From: Salinicola tamaricis
Lineage (GTDB): Bacteria > Pseudomonadota > Gammaproteobacteria > Pseudomonadales > Halomonadaceae
DNA length: 64,000 nucleotides
Direction of reading: 5' to 3'
Assembly: GCF_003006155.1 (NCBI RefSeq)
Contig: NZ_CP023559.1
Coordinates: forward strand, 3,038,001-3,102,000
The translations under genes were made by a program, and so were the position numbers. Under the pieces are notes generated by a model that had not been told where the DNA came from, ran no database searches, and worked only from the letters and a program-made list of their open reading frames with translations. Of this stretch, positions 42,726-51,768 are shown piece by piece (position 1 is the first letter of the stretch; each line of letters opens with the position of its first letter).

Positions 42726-45216
42726 TGCGACTCCCTCACAGCGGATCGCATCGCCTGACCAGTATCTCGAGCGCCTGGCGCTCGAGGCCCAGGACCGGGA
42801 GGCGCGTCGGCGCTTGCTGGCGAGCGATCTGGATACCCACGACATGGCGGCGCTGCACGCCGCCTTGGGCGGGCACGAGCCGGACCCCGAGGATCCTGCG
42901 GCGCAATCGGTAGGGCGGCGGCTGGCGCTGGCCTACGCCGAGCCGCCGCTGGCACCGCCTGAGGTGCTCACCACCGACGCGGCAGGGATCACCCGCCTCG
43001 AGACTGCGCCGCCGATGCAGCGCACGCCGCTGGCGCCGGAGGCGTGGTCGACCAACCCGTTCGTGCGTTTCGGGCAGCGCTTTCGCAACTGGGTGGGGCG
43101 CGGCTTCCGCCGTCGGGTGCGCCCGGCCAAGCCCAAGCCGCGCTGGCAGTGGGTCGCCACCGGGCGTCGCTGGGTGCTGCTGGTCCTGATCTTCGGGCAG
43201 AGCGTGATCGCTGCCAACCAGATGCGCACGGTGCTGCCGGGGCAGGGCGCGCAGTGGCTGGAGATGACCATTCTAGGGTTGTTCGTGCTGCTGTTCGCCT
43301 GGGTCTCGGCGGGTTTCTGGACTGCGCTGATGGGCTTTTTCCAGCTTTTGCGCGGGCGCGACCGCTACGCCATCGATTCGGAAGTGGGTGACGAGCCGAT
43401 CGATCCCAGCGCGCGCACCGCGCTGCTGGTGCCGATCTGCAACGAGGACGTGCCGCGGGTATTCGCCGGGGTGCGCGCGACCCTGGAGTCGTTGCGCCAG
43501 AGCGGCAATGACCGTCACTTCGATCTGTTCATCCTGAGCGACACCTTCGACCCCGACACGGCGATCGCCGAGACCCATGCCTGGCTGGCGCTGTGCCGTG
43601 ATCTCGATGCCTTCGGCCAGGTCTTCTATCGCCGGCGCCAGCGCCGGGTCAAGCGCAAGAGCGGCAACCTCGACGACTTCTGTCGCCGCTGGGGCGCGCT
43701 CTACCGCTACATGCTGGTGCTCGATGCCGACAGCGTGATGAGCGGCGCCTGCCTGACGCGTCTGGTGCAGATGATGGAGGCACACCCGGATGCCGGCATC
43801 GTGCAGACCGCGCCGCGCGCCTCGGGGCGTCTCAATCTCTATGCGCGCATGCAGCAGTTCGCGACCCGTGTTTACGGCCCGCTGTTCACTGCCGGGTTGC
43901 ACTTCTGGCAGCTGGGCGAATCGCACTACTGGGGGCACAACGCGATCATCCGCATGGCGCCGTTCATGCGCCACTGCATGCTCGCGCCACTGCCCGGCAA
44001 GGGCTCGATGTCGGGGGAGATTCTTTCCCACGACTTCGTCGAGGCGGCGCTGATGCGGCGTGCCGGCTGGGGTGTCTGGATCGCCTACGAGCTCGAGGGC
44101 AGCTACGAGGAGATGCCGCCCAACCTGCTCGACGAGCTCAACCGTGACCGCCGCTGGTGTCACGGCAACCTGATGAACTTCCGGTTGTTCCTCTCCAAGG
44201 GGATTCACCCGGTTCATCGCGCGGTCTTCCTGACGGGCCTGATGTCCTATATCTCGGCGCCGCTGTGGTGTCTGTTCCTGGTGCTGTCGACGGCGCTGCT
44301 GGCCGTGCACACCCTGAGCACACCGAACTACTTCCCCGAACCGGGGATGATGTTCCCGGTCTGGCCGCAGTGGAATCCGACCCTGGCCGTAGGCCTGTTC
44401 GGTGCCACCGCGACGCTTTTGTTCCTGCCCAAGGTGCTGAGCGTGGTGCTGGTGTGGATCCAGGGCAGCCGGCAGTTCGGCGGGCCGTTCAAGGTCTTCG
44501 TCAGCATGGTGCTGGAGTCGCTGTTCTCGATGGCGCTGGCGCCGGTGCGGATGCTGTTCCATACCCGCTTCGTGCTCACCTCGCTGATGGGCTGGGCGAT
44601 CCAGTGGCGCTCGCCGTCGCGCGAGAATAGCGACACCACCTGGGGTGACGCGATCCGCAACCACTGGAGTCAAACCCTGATCGGCGCGGTGTGGGCGACC
44701 GGGGTCTACTTCATGGAGCCGACCTTCCTGTGGTGGTTGTCGCCGATCGTCGGCGCGATGATGCTGTCGATCCCGGTCTCGGCGCTGTCGAGCCGGGTGG
44801 GCCTGGGCAGCGCCTGCTTCCGCGCGCGGCTGTTCCGGATCCCCGAGGAGACCCATCCGCCACGCGTGCTGCGGCGAATGGTGCGTCATCTGGGGCGGAT
44901 GAACGCGGCGGCGGCCACCCCGCACTTCGTGCAGGTGGTGGTCGATCCGGTCGCCAACGCGCTGGCCACGGCGCTGGGTACCTCGCGCCATGCCACGGCG
45001 GAACCGCTGCGCCGGCGCCGCGCAGAGCGCGTGGCGGCAGCGGCGACCCGCGGGCCGGCGGCGATGGGCAATCTCGAACGGCTGGCGTTTCTCGACGATC
45101 CGGTGATGATGTCGCAGCTGCACTTCCGTGTGTGGAGCGATGCGCAGGCGCACCGGGAGTGGTTCGAATCCGGCATGCCGTCGCGTGAGTCGACCCGGGT
45201 GCCGGTGTTCGGCTGA
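42718..45216 (+). CDS. opgH: glucans biosynthesis glucosyltransferase OpgH
   Basis: Inner-membrane GT2 enzyme that polymerises UDP-glucose into beta-1,2 glucan and passes it to the periplasm. 832 residues, intact. The cytosolic N-terminus has the conserved [15 protein letters not shown], two spans follow (about 150-215), then the GT2 domain with [43 protein letters not shown] (DxD) and DLLDEL-like [17 protein letters not shown] with the QxxRW-type signature, and about six C-terminal spans. The ATG lies inside the end of opgG (ATGGCTGA), so the two are coupled. The OpgGH pair responds to low osmolarity in known species. Confidence 0.96.
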   Translation: MADATPSQRIASPDQYLERLALEAQDREARRRLLASDLDTHDMAALHAALGGHEPDPEDPAAQSVGRRLALAYAEPPLAPPEVLTTDAAGITRLETAPPMQRTPLAPEAWSTNPFVRFGQRFRNWVGRGFRRRVRPAKPKPRWQWVATGRRWVLLVLIFGQSVIAANQMRTVLPGQGAQWLEMTILGLFVLLFAWVSAGFWTALMGFFQLLRGRDRYAIDSEVGDEPIDPSARTALLVPICNEDVPRVFAGVRATLESLRQSGNDRHFDLFILSDTFDPDTAIAETHAWLALCRDLDAFGQVFYRRRQRRVKRKSGNLDDFCRRWGALYRYMLVLDADSVMSGACLTRLVQMMEAHPDAGIVQTAPRASGRLNLYARMQQFATRVYGPLFTAGLHFWQLGESHYWGHNAIIRMAPFMRHCMLAPLPGKGSMSGEILSHDFVEAALMRRAGWGVWIAYELEGSYEEMPPNLLDELNRDRRWCHGNLMNFRLFLSKGIHPVHRAVFLTGLMSYISAPLWCLFLVLSTALLAVHTLSTPNYFPEPGMMFPVWPQWNPTLAVGLFGATATLLFLPKVLSVVLVWIQGSRQFGGPFKVFVSMVLESLFSMALAPVRMLFHTRFVLTSLMGWAIQWRSPSRENSDTTWGDAIRNHWSQTLIGAVWATGVYFMEPTFLWWLSPIVGAMMLSIPVSALSSRVGLGSACFRARLFRIPEETHPPRVLRRMVRHLGRMNAAAATPHFVQVVVDPVANALATALGTSRHATAEPLRRRRAERVAAAATRGPAAMGNLERLAFLDDPVMMSQLHFRVWSDAQAHREWFESGMPSRESTRVPVFG

Positions 45217-45241
45217 GCTGCGGCTGTGCGGCGAACGCCAG

Positions 45242-45267
45242 GATGGGCCGACGATCGTCGGCCCATC
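45242..45267 (+). terminator. hairpin after opgH
   Basis: Perfect 26-bp palindrome GATGGGCCGACGA/TCGTCGGCCCATC followed by GCGTTTA. Only three T, so a weak terminator or a stability stem. Confidence 0.6.
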
Positions 45268-45377
45268 GCGTTTATGGGTGGTCGCGGCCGTGAAGATTGT
45301 GCCCGGGGTGTCTATCCTTGAGGCGACGGCGGCAAGCGCCGCCTCGACACCCCTCATCGGAATCAAGGAGTGACTCT

Positions 45378-45621
45378 ATGGGCTTTATCTTGTGGCTGAT
45401 CATCGGGGTATCGCCGGCTGGATCGCGGGTAAGGTGATGCGCGGCGGTGGCTTCGGCATTCTCGGCAATATCGGCGTGGGTATCGTCGGTGCCGTGATCG
45501 GTGGCTTCATCTTCAGTCTGCTGGGCCTCTCCTCCAACGGGCTGATCGGGTCGCTGGTGGTGGCCACGATCGGTGTGCCATCATCCTGCTGTGGGTGGTG
45601 GCCAAGATCAAGAAGGCGTAG
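45378..45621 (+). CDS. GlsB/YeaQ/YmgE-family small membrane protein (frameshifted)
   Basis: About 80 residues after repair. Opens with MGFILWLIIG, then IAGWIAGKVMRGGGFGILGN and IGVGIVGAVIGGFIFSLLG, the glycine-rich hydrophobic pattern of the transglycosylase-associated family; ends VVAKIKKA. Breaks near 45410 and 45581. AAGGAG lies nine bases before ATG 45378. Members are often stress-induced; function unknown. Confidence 0.85.
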
Positions 45622-45766
45622 CGCTGAGCAGGCTGGAAGAAGCGCCCGTGTGATGGTCTTTTGGCCGGGTCTGGCGCCTTGCGTCGGGTACGTCGCGCCT
45701 TGGGGCGTGCCCGGCGGTGCGAATCGGGTAGAATGAGGCCTTTCGACGGCCAGAGATCTGCAAGGA

Positions 45767-47068
45767 ATGCCTGATTCAAAGACCGCCGTGTCCGGCACGC
45801 AAAGCGCCGGCCAGAAGGAGCGTTTCATCGGCCTGGAGTGGCTGCGCTTCTTTCTCGGCCTGTACATCGTCATATTCCACACGCTGCACACCTATCCCTC
45901 GATCAGCAGTTGGTCGCACTATGTGACCGATATCGGCTTCTTCTCGACCAGCGCGTTCTCTTCGTGCTCTCGGGTTTTTTGCTGACCCACGTCTATCTCG
46001 ACGATGCGCATCGCATGCGCGAACCGGTCAAGAGTTTCCTGCTCAAGCGCTTCTCGAATCTCTATCCGATTCATATCGGCTCGTTGATCCTGGCGATGAG
46101 CGTGTCGGCGCTGGTCGGCTATCTCGCCATTGCCCCGGGCGACAGCGACATCTCGCTGCGCTTCGTGGTCTACGACGTCAACAATGACATCGGCCAGCTC
46201 GACTGGAAAAGCCTCAACCACACCATGTCGCCGCTGGAACGGGCATCAATCTGCTGCTCAACCTGACCCTGCTGCACGCCTGGAACCCGCTCTACCTGAC
46301 CTTCAATCCGCCCTCATGGTCGATCTCGGCGCTGTTCTTCTTCTATCTGACCTTTCCGTGGCTGGCGCCACGCCTGCGTCGGGTCCTGCACCCGCGGCGC
46401 GCCATGCTGTGGGTCAATCTGATCTATCTGATCCCCCCGCTGATCGTGGTCTTCACCACCCATTACGGCGTGCCGGAGACCGGTATCCTGCACCGCAATC
46501 CGCTGATCCGGCTACCGGAGTTCGCCGCCGGCATTCTGCTCTATACCTTCTATGCACAGCAGCGGGACGCCGGACGTTCGATGTCGCCGAGCCGGCAGCT
46601 GCTGGCGTTGCTCGGTGTGGCCGCCAGCATCGCGGCGGCGCTGTTCCTGCTCGGACGCGGACACGCCTGGTACTACCTGCTGCACGATGGGCTGCTGCTG
46701 CCCGGCGCAGTTGACGCTGGTCTACGTGGCCGCGCAGTGGGGTGAGCCCAGGAGCCGGCGGGTCAAGCGCCTGGCCTCGCGTCTGGGCGGCGCCTCGCTG
46801 CCGATGTGCGCGCTCCATGTGCCGCTGTACGCAGTGTTCTCGCGCGTCGAAAGGTGCTGTCGGGTGATCCGGGGCTGTGTCTGAGCGACTTCCGCGGTTG
46901 CCTGGCCGCGGCCGGCGACGTGCATCTGTGGCTCTATCCCGTGTTCCTGCTGCTCACGGTGCTGTTCTGTACCTGTTCCAGGAGCAGTTCGTGGTGCGGG
47001 TCCGGCGCTGGCTGCTGCGCCATCTGCTGCACAAGACGACGCGCACGCACGTCGACAAGATGAGCTGA
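45767..47068 (+). CDS. acyltransferase-3 family membrane protein (frameshifted), OpgC candidate
   Basis: About 430 residues and roughly ten spans after repair. The start RFIGLEWLRFFLGLYIVIFH has the acyltransferase-3 hallmark (R.x2-5.R/LR..A...V..H type), then FVLSGFLLTHVYL and FLLKRFSNLYPIH; mid-part NPPSWSISALFFFYLTFPWL. Breaks near 45958, 46243, 46708, 46855 and 46975. Such proteins transfer acyl groups to extracytoplasmic sugars. OpgC, which succinylates OPGs, belongs to this superfamily. Position 550 bases after opgH on the same strand makes an OPG-decorating role plausible but unproven; O-antigen acylation is an alternative. Confidence 0.83.
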
Positions 47069-47084
47069 CGTCGCGACAAGCGTG

Positions 47085-47116
47085 ACGCCCCGACGACCTG
47101 GCGGTCGGCGGGGCGT
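47085..47116 (+). terminator. terminator after the acyltransferase
   Basis: 14-bp stem (ACGCCCCGACGACC with GGTCGGCGGGGCGT, one mismatch) and TGGC loop, followed by TCGCTTT. It begins 16 bases past the stop codon. Confidence 0.7.
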
Positions 47117-47374
47117 TCGCTTTCCGGTACTGTGCCGCCGCGTCCGTGGCGGTCTCCTCGATCGTTCGGCGGGCGTCCTGTCTTCGGCGTTTCACGAGTC
47201 TCTCTTTGCGCGAACTTCCTCGTCCAGTGTGGGCTCAGCATTGACACTCTGCGGTTGGCCCGAGGGCGCCGATCCCCGCCAGGCGCTGTCGCCGGTGCAG
47301 GCGCGTGATCGCCTGCAGACGCTGCGATCACGGATCGCGACGAGTTCGCCTGGCGCCTGTGGAGAGTACGGTCG

Positions 47375-49621
47375 ATGGGCAGCAGCCTCCGCCCGTCGCG
47401 TCTAGCGGCGCTCGAGCTGCTGGCGCTGGGCGGTGCGGTGGGATGGCTCGAGGGCGAGCGCCAGGCCGCCTGGCTCGCCTGGCTGGCGGCGGAGATCGTC
47501 ACCGCCACCCTCGCGAACCGCTGGCGCGCGCGGGCGCCGTGGAGCGATCCGCTGCTCGATGCCGCTGGGCGCGCGCTGGCCAAGCGCGAACGTCAGGGTC
47601 GCGGGGTCGACTGGCCGGCGCTGGCGCGTCAGCTCGAGGGTGCACGAGCATCCGCCGAGTCGCTGTGGGCCGAGCCGCTGTGGGGTGCGCGTGCGACCTT
47701 CGCCCCGGTGCTCCGCTGGCCGTTCACTCCCGATCCCGACGAGCGCCTGGGGTGGCAGCGCCTGCTGCGTGAAGAGCTCGACATCGCCGGACGCGATGCG
47801 CTGCTCGCGGGTCTTGAATGGCTGGCGCGCCAGGGTTATCGCTACGGCTGGGATATGGACGCCGCCCGGCTCGGGCGCGAGGGCTCGGTGGAAGCCGAGA
47901 CCTGGCTCGCGTCGCTCGGCGAACAGCGCGAATACGGTCAGGTACTGGTCGCCTTCGTGACCCGCGCGGAGCCGCTCGAGTGGGCGGCCTGGGATTGGCT
48001 GCGGCTGATCGATCAGGCTTATCTCGGCTTTGGCGCGGGCTGGCTGTCGGCGCAGGAGGCCGAAACCTTCGCTGCCCACGGCTTGGATCTGTTGCAGCAG
48101 CGCTATGCCGACTGGCCCGCCATGGCGCACGCCTACCAGCGCGGCCGCAGCCTGTTCGAGGGGCGTGATCTGTGTGCTGACTTCGAGGCCGATTGGGGCC
48201 GTCTGTTGGGGGCGGCCGGCAGCCCCTGGCAGACCCCGCTGGCTCACACGCTCGACAACGACCGCCGTCAGCAGGCGCGGCGTGTGGTGCGTGAACGCCA
48301 CGCCTCGGCCGATGCCTGGGTGCTGGCGCTGGCGGCGGTGCGGGAGCCGGATCTGGCGACCCGCTACCAGCTCGGCGAGCCGTTGGCGCCGGCGCGGCGC
48401 GAGGATGCCGAGCGCTATCTCAACGAGGTGCTGACGCTGCGCCGTGACGAACCGCTGGCGGCGCTGGCGCGCTACTGGATGCCGGCCCAGGCGCACCATC
48501 TCAATCAGCTGGCGGCGGATGCGCGTCACCCCGGTGCGGCAGTCAGCGGCCGTGTCGCCGGCGAGCGGCGTCAGGCGCTGAAGGCGTGCGCTGACCATGC
48601 CGCGACCATCTTCATGGCCGAGAAGTACGCCTTCTATCTGCTCATGGCGGCGGACAGCGAACGTTACGCGCCGGCCGAGCTGCAGACGCAGGCGCGCTCG
48701 CTGGCGGGTGCGCTCGGGCGCTTCTATGCCACGCCGCAGACGCTGCTCGCGGCCTGGCTGACGTGGGAGACGCTGCTCAGCCCCGAGGAGGCGCCGGAGG
48801 AGACCGGGCTGGGCGATGACATCGCCTGGCATCTGCGCGACCCCGGCTCGCGCTTTCACTGGTTGACGCCGATCTTCGATAGCCAGTGGCAGGAGCCGGG
48901 ACCGCGTCCGAGTCTCGAGCAGTTCACCGCGATGTCGCTGGCCGGGCCACTCAACGAGGCGGCATGGCAGTGGCCGCTGCCGCTGGCGGCGGAGGATCGG
49001 CGCGCACTGCAGGAGTGGCTGGAGCATCAATACGCGCTGCAGGGGGCGACCGGACTCGCCGAGTTTCTCGATTACCTGCTCGAGGCAGGGGATCGTCAGG
49101 AGTATCAGATCAACTACGCCCCCTATACGCTCAACCCGCGCCGCCTGGCCGAGGAGATCGCGATTCTCGAGTCCGGCGACTGCGGTGAGGAGGAGCGGGT
49201 GCATCTGCTGCGGCTACGCCACGTGCGCGACAACGCCTGCGGCTGCAACGACGAGGACATGACTGCCTGGGATATCGCCCAGCTGGTCGATCTGAGTCTC
49301 GCTGGGCGCCAGCTCGACTGGCTCGACGATGCCGCGCTGACGCGCTATCTCGAGGCGGCGGGGGGGCTCGCCGAGCGCCACTACAGCAGTTGGCAAGCCT
49401 ACGCGGAAGGGCTCTTCAGCGGTTTCGGCTTCTTCATGGACGACACCCCGGAGCGTGACGATTTCTTGCGTCGCTTCCGCGAGGCGCTGACTGCCTGGCT
49501 CGGCGCCTCGCCGCTGCTCGCCGGTAGCTGGGCGAGTCTCGACTTCCCCGGCCGCCCGGGACGCCACTCGACGCCGCTGCACGTCGACGTGCTGGTGGGT
49601 GGGCCGCATCGGCTGCACTGA
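47375..49621 (+). CDS. DUF1266 protein with two DUF1266 copies, unknown function
   Basis: 748 residues, cytosolic by appearance, intact from 47375. Two DUF1266-type segments: residues about 195-290 (WAAWDWLRLIDQAYLGFGAG, later ADWPAMAHAYQRGRSLF) and about 630-735 (TAWDIAQLVDLSLAGRQLDW, later RHYSSWQAYAEGLFSGFGF). Both have the AWD..., then ..(S/D)W..Y..G order known from E. coli YbeR/YbeU. The middle (about 380-520) has helices with MAEKYAFYLLMAADSE and little similarity to anything I know. Upstream in the same frame the sequence stays protein-like (ITDRDEFAWRLWRVRS) until a TGA, so the true start may lie around 47220 behind an indel. Large and unlike its neighbours in topic. Confidence 0.75.
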   Translation: MGSSLRPSRLAALELLALGGAVGWLEGERQAAWLAWLAAEIVTATLANRWRARAPWSDPLLDAAGRALAKRERQGRGVDWPALARQLEGARASAESLWAEPLWGARATFAPVLRWPFTPDPDERLGWQRLLREELDIAGRDALLAGLEWLARQGYRYGWDMDAARLGREGSVEAETWLASLGEQREYGQVLVAFVTRAEPLEWAAWDWLRLIDQAYLGFGAGWLSAQEAETFAAHGLDLLQQRYADWPAMAHAYQRGRSLFEGRDLCADFEADWGRLLGAAGSPWQTPLAHTLDNDRRQQARRVVRERHASADAWVLALAAVREPDLATRYQLGEPLAPARREDAERYLNEVLTLRRDEPLAALARYWMPAQAHHLNQLAADARHPGAAVSGRVAGERRQALKACADHAATIFMAEKYAFYLLMAADSERYAPAELQTQARSLAGALGRFYATPQTLLAAWLTWETLLSPEEAPEETGLGDDIAWHLRDPGSRFHWLTPIFDSQWQEPGPRPSLEQFTAMSLAGPLNEAAWQWPLPLAAEDRRALQEWLEHQYALQGATGLAEFLDYLLEAGDRQEYQINYAPYTLNPRRLAEEIAILESGDCGEEERVHLLRLRHVRDNACGCNDEDMTAWDIAQLVDLSLAGRQLDWLDDAALTRYLEAAGGLAERHYSSWQAYAEGLFSGFGFFMDDTPERDDFLRRFREALTAWLGASPLLAGSWASLDFPGRPGRHSTPLHVDVLVGGPHRLH

Positions 49622-49654
49622 ATGCGCCGCCGCGATCGAGTCTCGCTTTCATCA

Positions 49655-49680
49655 CGATAGGGCTCGTCAAAGCCCTATCG
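49655..49680 (+). terminator. hairpin after the DUF1266 gene
   Basis: CGATAGGGCT/AGCCCTATCG with a 6-base loop, 34 bases after the stop codon. No T-run follows. The rest of the 292-base gap to the NlpC/P60 gene holds an eight-T stretch near 49732 and nothing else I recognise. Confidence 0.45.
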
Positions 49681-49913
49681 ATGACATATCATCCGCGGTG
49701 TGCTACGCCCGTCGGCCAGACGGCGCGTGGTTTTTTTGATCCTGACTGTCGATGATTCGAGCCGAATACTGGCCGCTTTGGCGGTGATACCCCCACCGGT
49801 GTCACCACCACAGCGACTCAATTCGCCCGATGGCGCTTGCCCGGTCGTGAGACACCCGCGGCGTGTATCGAGGCATGCCCGTGGTGGCTCACCGGTGAAT
49901 GAGGTTGCGCTGA

Positions 49914-50543
49914 ATGCTCAAACGCACGGCCCTGGGGTTGGCCATCGCCTTTGTCGTGAGTGGCTGTTCGACTCCCGCACAACAACAACAGGTTCACGCG
50001 CAGTACGCGCTTCCGGTGGCCAAGTCGCGTTTCGTCGTCGCCCAGCAGACGCCGGCGGCATCACCTCCCCGGACGCATCAGCAGGCACGCCAGGTGCGTG
50101 ACTACCGCCAGCCTTCACCTGTCTCGCCCACTATCATTCGTGAAGCGCTGCTCGACGAGCACCAGCGCTGGGTTGGCACCCCCTATGCACTCGGCGGCAA
50201 TGGCCGCCACGGCATCGACTGCTCGGCGCTGATGCAGCATGTGTTCACCGAGGCTTTCTCGCTTGAGCTGCCGCGCACCACCGAGGAGCAGGTCCAGGAG
50301 GGTAGCCGCGTCTCGCGCAGCGATCTCAAGGCCGGTGATCTGGTCTTCTTTCGCCCGCCGGGGCCCTACAACCATGTCGGTGTCTATGTCGGCGATGGCT
50401 ACTTCCTGCACGCCTCGACCTCGCAGGGTGTCAAACTGTCGCGGCTCGACAATGTCTACTGGGGACGCTACTACTGGCAAGCGCGGCGCCCGATGGAGCG
50501 CACCCAGCTGGCGCAGCGGGTGGTCCTGGCCAGCGAGGGCTGA
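49914..50543 (+). CDS. NlpC/P60-family lipoprotein, peptidoglycan endopeptidase (MepS/NlpC-like)
   Basis: 209 residues. Lipoprotein signal at 1-18 with lipobox VVSGC (Cys18) then STPAQQQQ. An unstructured Gln/Pro-rich stretch reaches to about residue 75. The NlpC/P60 domain has the catalytic Cys in GIDCSALMQHVF, GDLVFFRPPGPYNHVGVYVG with the catalytic His, and GYFLHASTSQGVKLSRL. It probably cuts D-Glu to diaminopimelate cross-links to let the wall grow. Start MLKRTALG is standard. The following gene, slyD, is on the other strand, separated by a two-way terminator. Confidence 0.93.
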   Translation: MLKRTALGLAIAFVVSGCSTPAQQQQVHAQYALPVAKSRFVVAQQTPAASPPRTHQQARQVRDYRQPSPVSPTIIREALLDEHQRWVGTPYALGGNGRHGIDCSALMQHVFTEAFSLELPRTTEEQVQEGSRVSRSDLKAGDLVFFRPPGPYNHVGVYVGDGYFLHASTSQGVKLSRLDNVYWGRYYWQARRPMERTQLAQRVVLASEG

Positions 50544-50643
50544 GGTGTGACGCGACAGCTTATGTACTGCGCCAGGCGCGCCTCGTACGTACAGTCACGT
50601 GCCACGATGGACGCAGACAAAACCAGTCGCGATGAACGCAGAC

Positions 50644-50673
50644 AAAAAAAGGGCAGCCGATAGGCTGCCCTTT
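50644..50673 (-). terminator. terminator of slyD (likely two-way)
   Basis: 11-bp stem AAAGGGCAGCC/GGCTGCCCTTT with GATA loop. Seven A before it on the plus strand give seven T on the minus strand; plus-strand exit is TTTGTCG. Confidence 0.9.
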
Positions 50674-50713
50674 GTCGTTGCGCCCGCGAGAGCGGAGCGC
50701 CGCGGTGTGCGGC

Positions 50714-51194
50714 TCAGTGCTCGTGGCCGCCTTCACCGTGGACGTGGCCGTGGGACTTCGTCTTCGGTCGCTTCACGCACTTCGGTGATCTCGACGTCGA
50801 AGTTGAGTTTTTCACCGGCCAGGGGATGGTTGCCGTCGACGGTGACGGTGTCGCCTTCGACCTTGGTCACGGTGACCATCAACGGGCCTTCCTGGGTCTG
50901 GGCCTGGAACTGCATGCCCGGCTGGACTTCCTCGACACCCTGGAAGGCATCGCGCGGCACTTCCTGTACCAGCGCCGGCTGCACTTCACCGTAGCCTTCG
51001 TTCGGCTCGACGGCGACCGTGAGCTTGTCACCATTGGTGCGACCTTCGAGCTGCTTCTCCAGCCCCGGGATGATGTTGCCCGCGCCGTGAAGATAGGTCA
51101 GCGGATCGCGGCCTTCCGAGCTGTCCAGGACCTCGCCCGCGTCGTTGGTCAGGGTATAGTGAAAAGCGACCACGGAGTTCTGGGCAATCTGCAT
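50714..51194 (-). CDS. slyD: FKBP-type peptidyl-prolyl isomerase SlyD (one frameshift at the tail)
   Basis: Prolyl isomerase and chaperone, also a nickel carrier for hydrogenase in some bacteria. About 159 residues. FKBP part: MQIAQNSVVAFHYTLTNDAG, GAGNIIPGLEKQLEGRTNGD; insert-in-flap domain between about 70 and 120 (YGEVQPALVQEVPRDAF). The raw frame ends in PRPRPR, but one base inserted near 50754 restores a His-rich metal tail SHGHVHGEGGHEH then stop at 50714, as expected for SlyD. Confidence 0.93.
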
Positions 51195-51388
51195 CTGGGA
51201 ACTTTGCGTTTGTGCATGTCTCCAATATCGTAACGTGCCATGGCTTCCGTGTCAGGTGGTGAGCGGCTGTCATGGGTGAAAACCGTGCCTCTCGCCCGGC
51301 ATTCACCGGCAGTTGCGCCGGATCGAGGCTGTGAGTACCCTGCGGAAGGCATTGATATCGTGATCTCTGGGGTGAGGAGAGGTGTTGC

Positions 51389-51676
51389 ATGACCGTGTTT
51401 ATCGTATGGCTCGTCGCCTTTGCCGTGCTGCTGTTCCTGGCGCTCAAGGCGTGGGAGGGCACGCTGGGTGGCTTGGTCGAACGCTGGCTGCCGGCGCAGC
51501 TCAGAGGGGATCCGGCGCAGGATCGCTGGATGGTGTCGGTGGCGCTGGCGATCCTGGGGGCGACGTTCATCGTCAAGCCGATCTCGATGCTGCTGACGCT
51601 GATTCTGCTGGCACTGCTGGTATGGGTCGGTAAGCGCCTGGCCTGCTGGGCGTTGCGCAAGGCCAAGCTGCACTGA
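51389..51676 (+). CDS. two-span small membrane protein, unknown function
   Basis: 95 residues, intact. Membrane segments at about 3-20 (FIVWLVAFAVLLFLALKAW) and 48-80 (VSVALAILGATFIVKPISML then LTLILLALLVWVG), with a short basic tail. GAGGAGAGG precedes the ATG by eight bases. I do not recognise a family. Divergent from slyD; the 194-base gap holds promoters for both. Confidence 0.65.
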   Translation: MTVFIVWLVAFAVLLFLALKAWEGTLGGLVERWLPAQLRGDPAQDRWMVSVALAILGATFIVKPISMLLTLILLALLVWVGKRLACWALRKAKLH

Positions 51677-51710
51677 GCAGGATTTCGGCGATACCACCAG
51701 CCAGAGTGAC

Positions 51711-51741
51711 GACGGGCGCTGTCGCGAGTACAGCGCCCGTC
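51711..51741. terminator. two-way hairpin between convergent genes
   Basis: 12-bp stem GACGGGCGCTGT/ACAGCGCCCGTC with a 7-base loop, followed by GTGTTT. Lies between the small membrane protein and lpxR. Confidence 0.75.
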
Positions 51742-51768
51742 GTGTTTCAGGCTTGGGAGTCGCCGGGC

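Noticed and set aside
43273-45366. 697-residue minus-strand frame opposite opgH
   Set aside because: opgH motifs are unambiguous; no domain on this strand.
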